Below, piece after piece: positions 5,390 to 5,757 of a DNA stretch of 5,757 nucleotides. Each line of letters starts with the position of its first letter. The first letter of the stretch is position 1. The stretch is taken from the NCBI GenBank assembly GCA_030840885.1, contig JAVEDQ010000459.1, positions 1 through 5,757 on the forward strand, read 5' to 3'. This DNA comes from Frankiaceae bacterium (GTDB taxonomy: Bacteria > Actinomycetota > Actinomycetes > Frankiales > Frankiaceae). The position numbers were made by a program, and so were the translations under genes. The notes beneath the pieces are model-generated. The model saw nothing but the letters and a program-made list of their open reading frames with translations. It was not told the origin of the DNA and ran no database searches.

Positions 5390-5757
5390 CTAGCTCTGCC
5401 GGTCCTTGATGCGCTCCTGGAGTCGGTCCCAAACTGTCCCCGGAACCAGCCCGGAGACGTCGCCGCCCCACGTCGCGACCTCCTTGACGAGGCTGGAGGA
5501 CAGGAACGAATACGTCGGGTTCGTGCTCATGAAGACGGTCTCCACGCCGGCGAGCGAGTGGTTCATCTGCGCCATCTGCAGCTCGTAGTCGAAGTCGCTG
5601 ACCGCACGGAGACCCTTCACGATCACCGGAATGTCGTTGCTCCGGCAGAAGTCGACGAGCAGGCCGTGGAAGGACTCGATGGTCACGTTGCCGTAGGCAG
5701 CGGTCGAGTCGCCCAGCAGCTCGATGCGCTCCTCGATGCTGAACAGGCCGGCCTTGC
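5390..5757 (-). CDS. coaD: Phosphopantetheine adenylyltransferase, C-terminal part (5' end off window)
   Basis: CoaD catalyses the fourth step of coenzyme A synthesis, transferring AMP from ATP to 4'-phosphopantetheine to give dephospho-CoA. The window holds the last 121 codons of a protein usually about 160 long; the N-terminal GSFDPxTxGH nucleotide-binding motif lies beyond the right edge. What is seen begins KAGLFSIEERIELL, then the KGLRAVSDFDYELQMAQMN segment (the conserved GLR/D-x-x-Y-E region), and near the end the family motif FLSSSLVKEVATWGGDVSGLVP-type sequence, of which SSSLVKEVA and GGDVSGLVP are visible. It is followed after 10 bases by the sepIVA-like gene, so the two are probably cotranscribed. 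No truncation or frameshift is seen within the visible part. Confidence 0.97.
   Translation of the reverse strand, partial: KAGLFSIEERIELLGDSTAAYGNVTIESFHGLLVDFCRSNDIPVIVKGLRAVSDFDYELQMAQMNHSLAGVETVFMSTNPTYSFLSSSLVKEVATWGGDVSGLVPGTVWDRLQERIKDRQS

Noticed and set aside
4690..5409. 239-codon plus-strand open frame opposite the sepIVA-like gene
   Set aside because: Low-complexity translation lying antisense to a gene with family matches and good operon context; a GC-skew shadow.

Overview
The window is very GC-rich and densely coded, and every recognisable gene is a chromosomal housekeeping gene. The combination of an SMC/acylphosphatase/Fpg/RNase III/DUF177 cluster with a SepIVA-like coiled-coil protein next to DUF177 is the gene neighbourhood known from Actinomycetota (in Mycobacterium: smc, acyP, fpg, rnc, DUF177, sepIVA). 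The L32 protein keeps a zinc ribbon, which mycobacterial L32 lacks, so a deeper actinobacterial lineage such as Acidimicrobiia is a reasonable guess; this is inference only. No phage, transposon, CRISPR, tRNA or rRNA signal was seen.

Layout from right to left, all on the minus strand: coaD (its 5' end lies off the window), a SepIVA/DivIVA-like coiled-coil gene, a DUF177 (YceD-like) gene, rpmF (L32) and rnc (RNase III). Gaps between these are 10, 63, 1 and 41 bases, so they look like one transcription unit. DUF177 and rpmF are separated by a single base, and rpmF has its Shine-Dalgarno sequence inside the DUF177 gene. The 3' end of rnc overlaps the 3' end of mutM by 65 bp, tail to tail.

In the middle, two plus-strand genes stand alone: a short putative lipoprotein gene (GTG start, lipobox LSGC) and mutM/fpg. 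The lipoprotein gene is divergent from the acylphosphatase gene, with only 14 bases between their start codons.

To the left, again on the minus strand, are the acylphosphatase gene, a 162-base spacer holding a possible 21-codon ORF, a 65-codon gene for a leucine-zipper-like small protein, a perfect 13-bp hairpin that looks like a terminator, and smc (363 N-terminal codons, running off the left edge).

Together the genes serve coenzyme A synthesis, septum/cell-envelope organisation, ribosome assembly, RNA processing, oxidative DNA repair and chromosome segregation. I do not see an exotic new system. The least explained parts are the small-ORF region at about 1192-1500, the tiny lipoprotein with its cramped divergent start region, and the altered zinc ligand set of L32.
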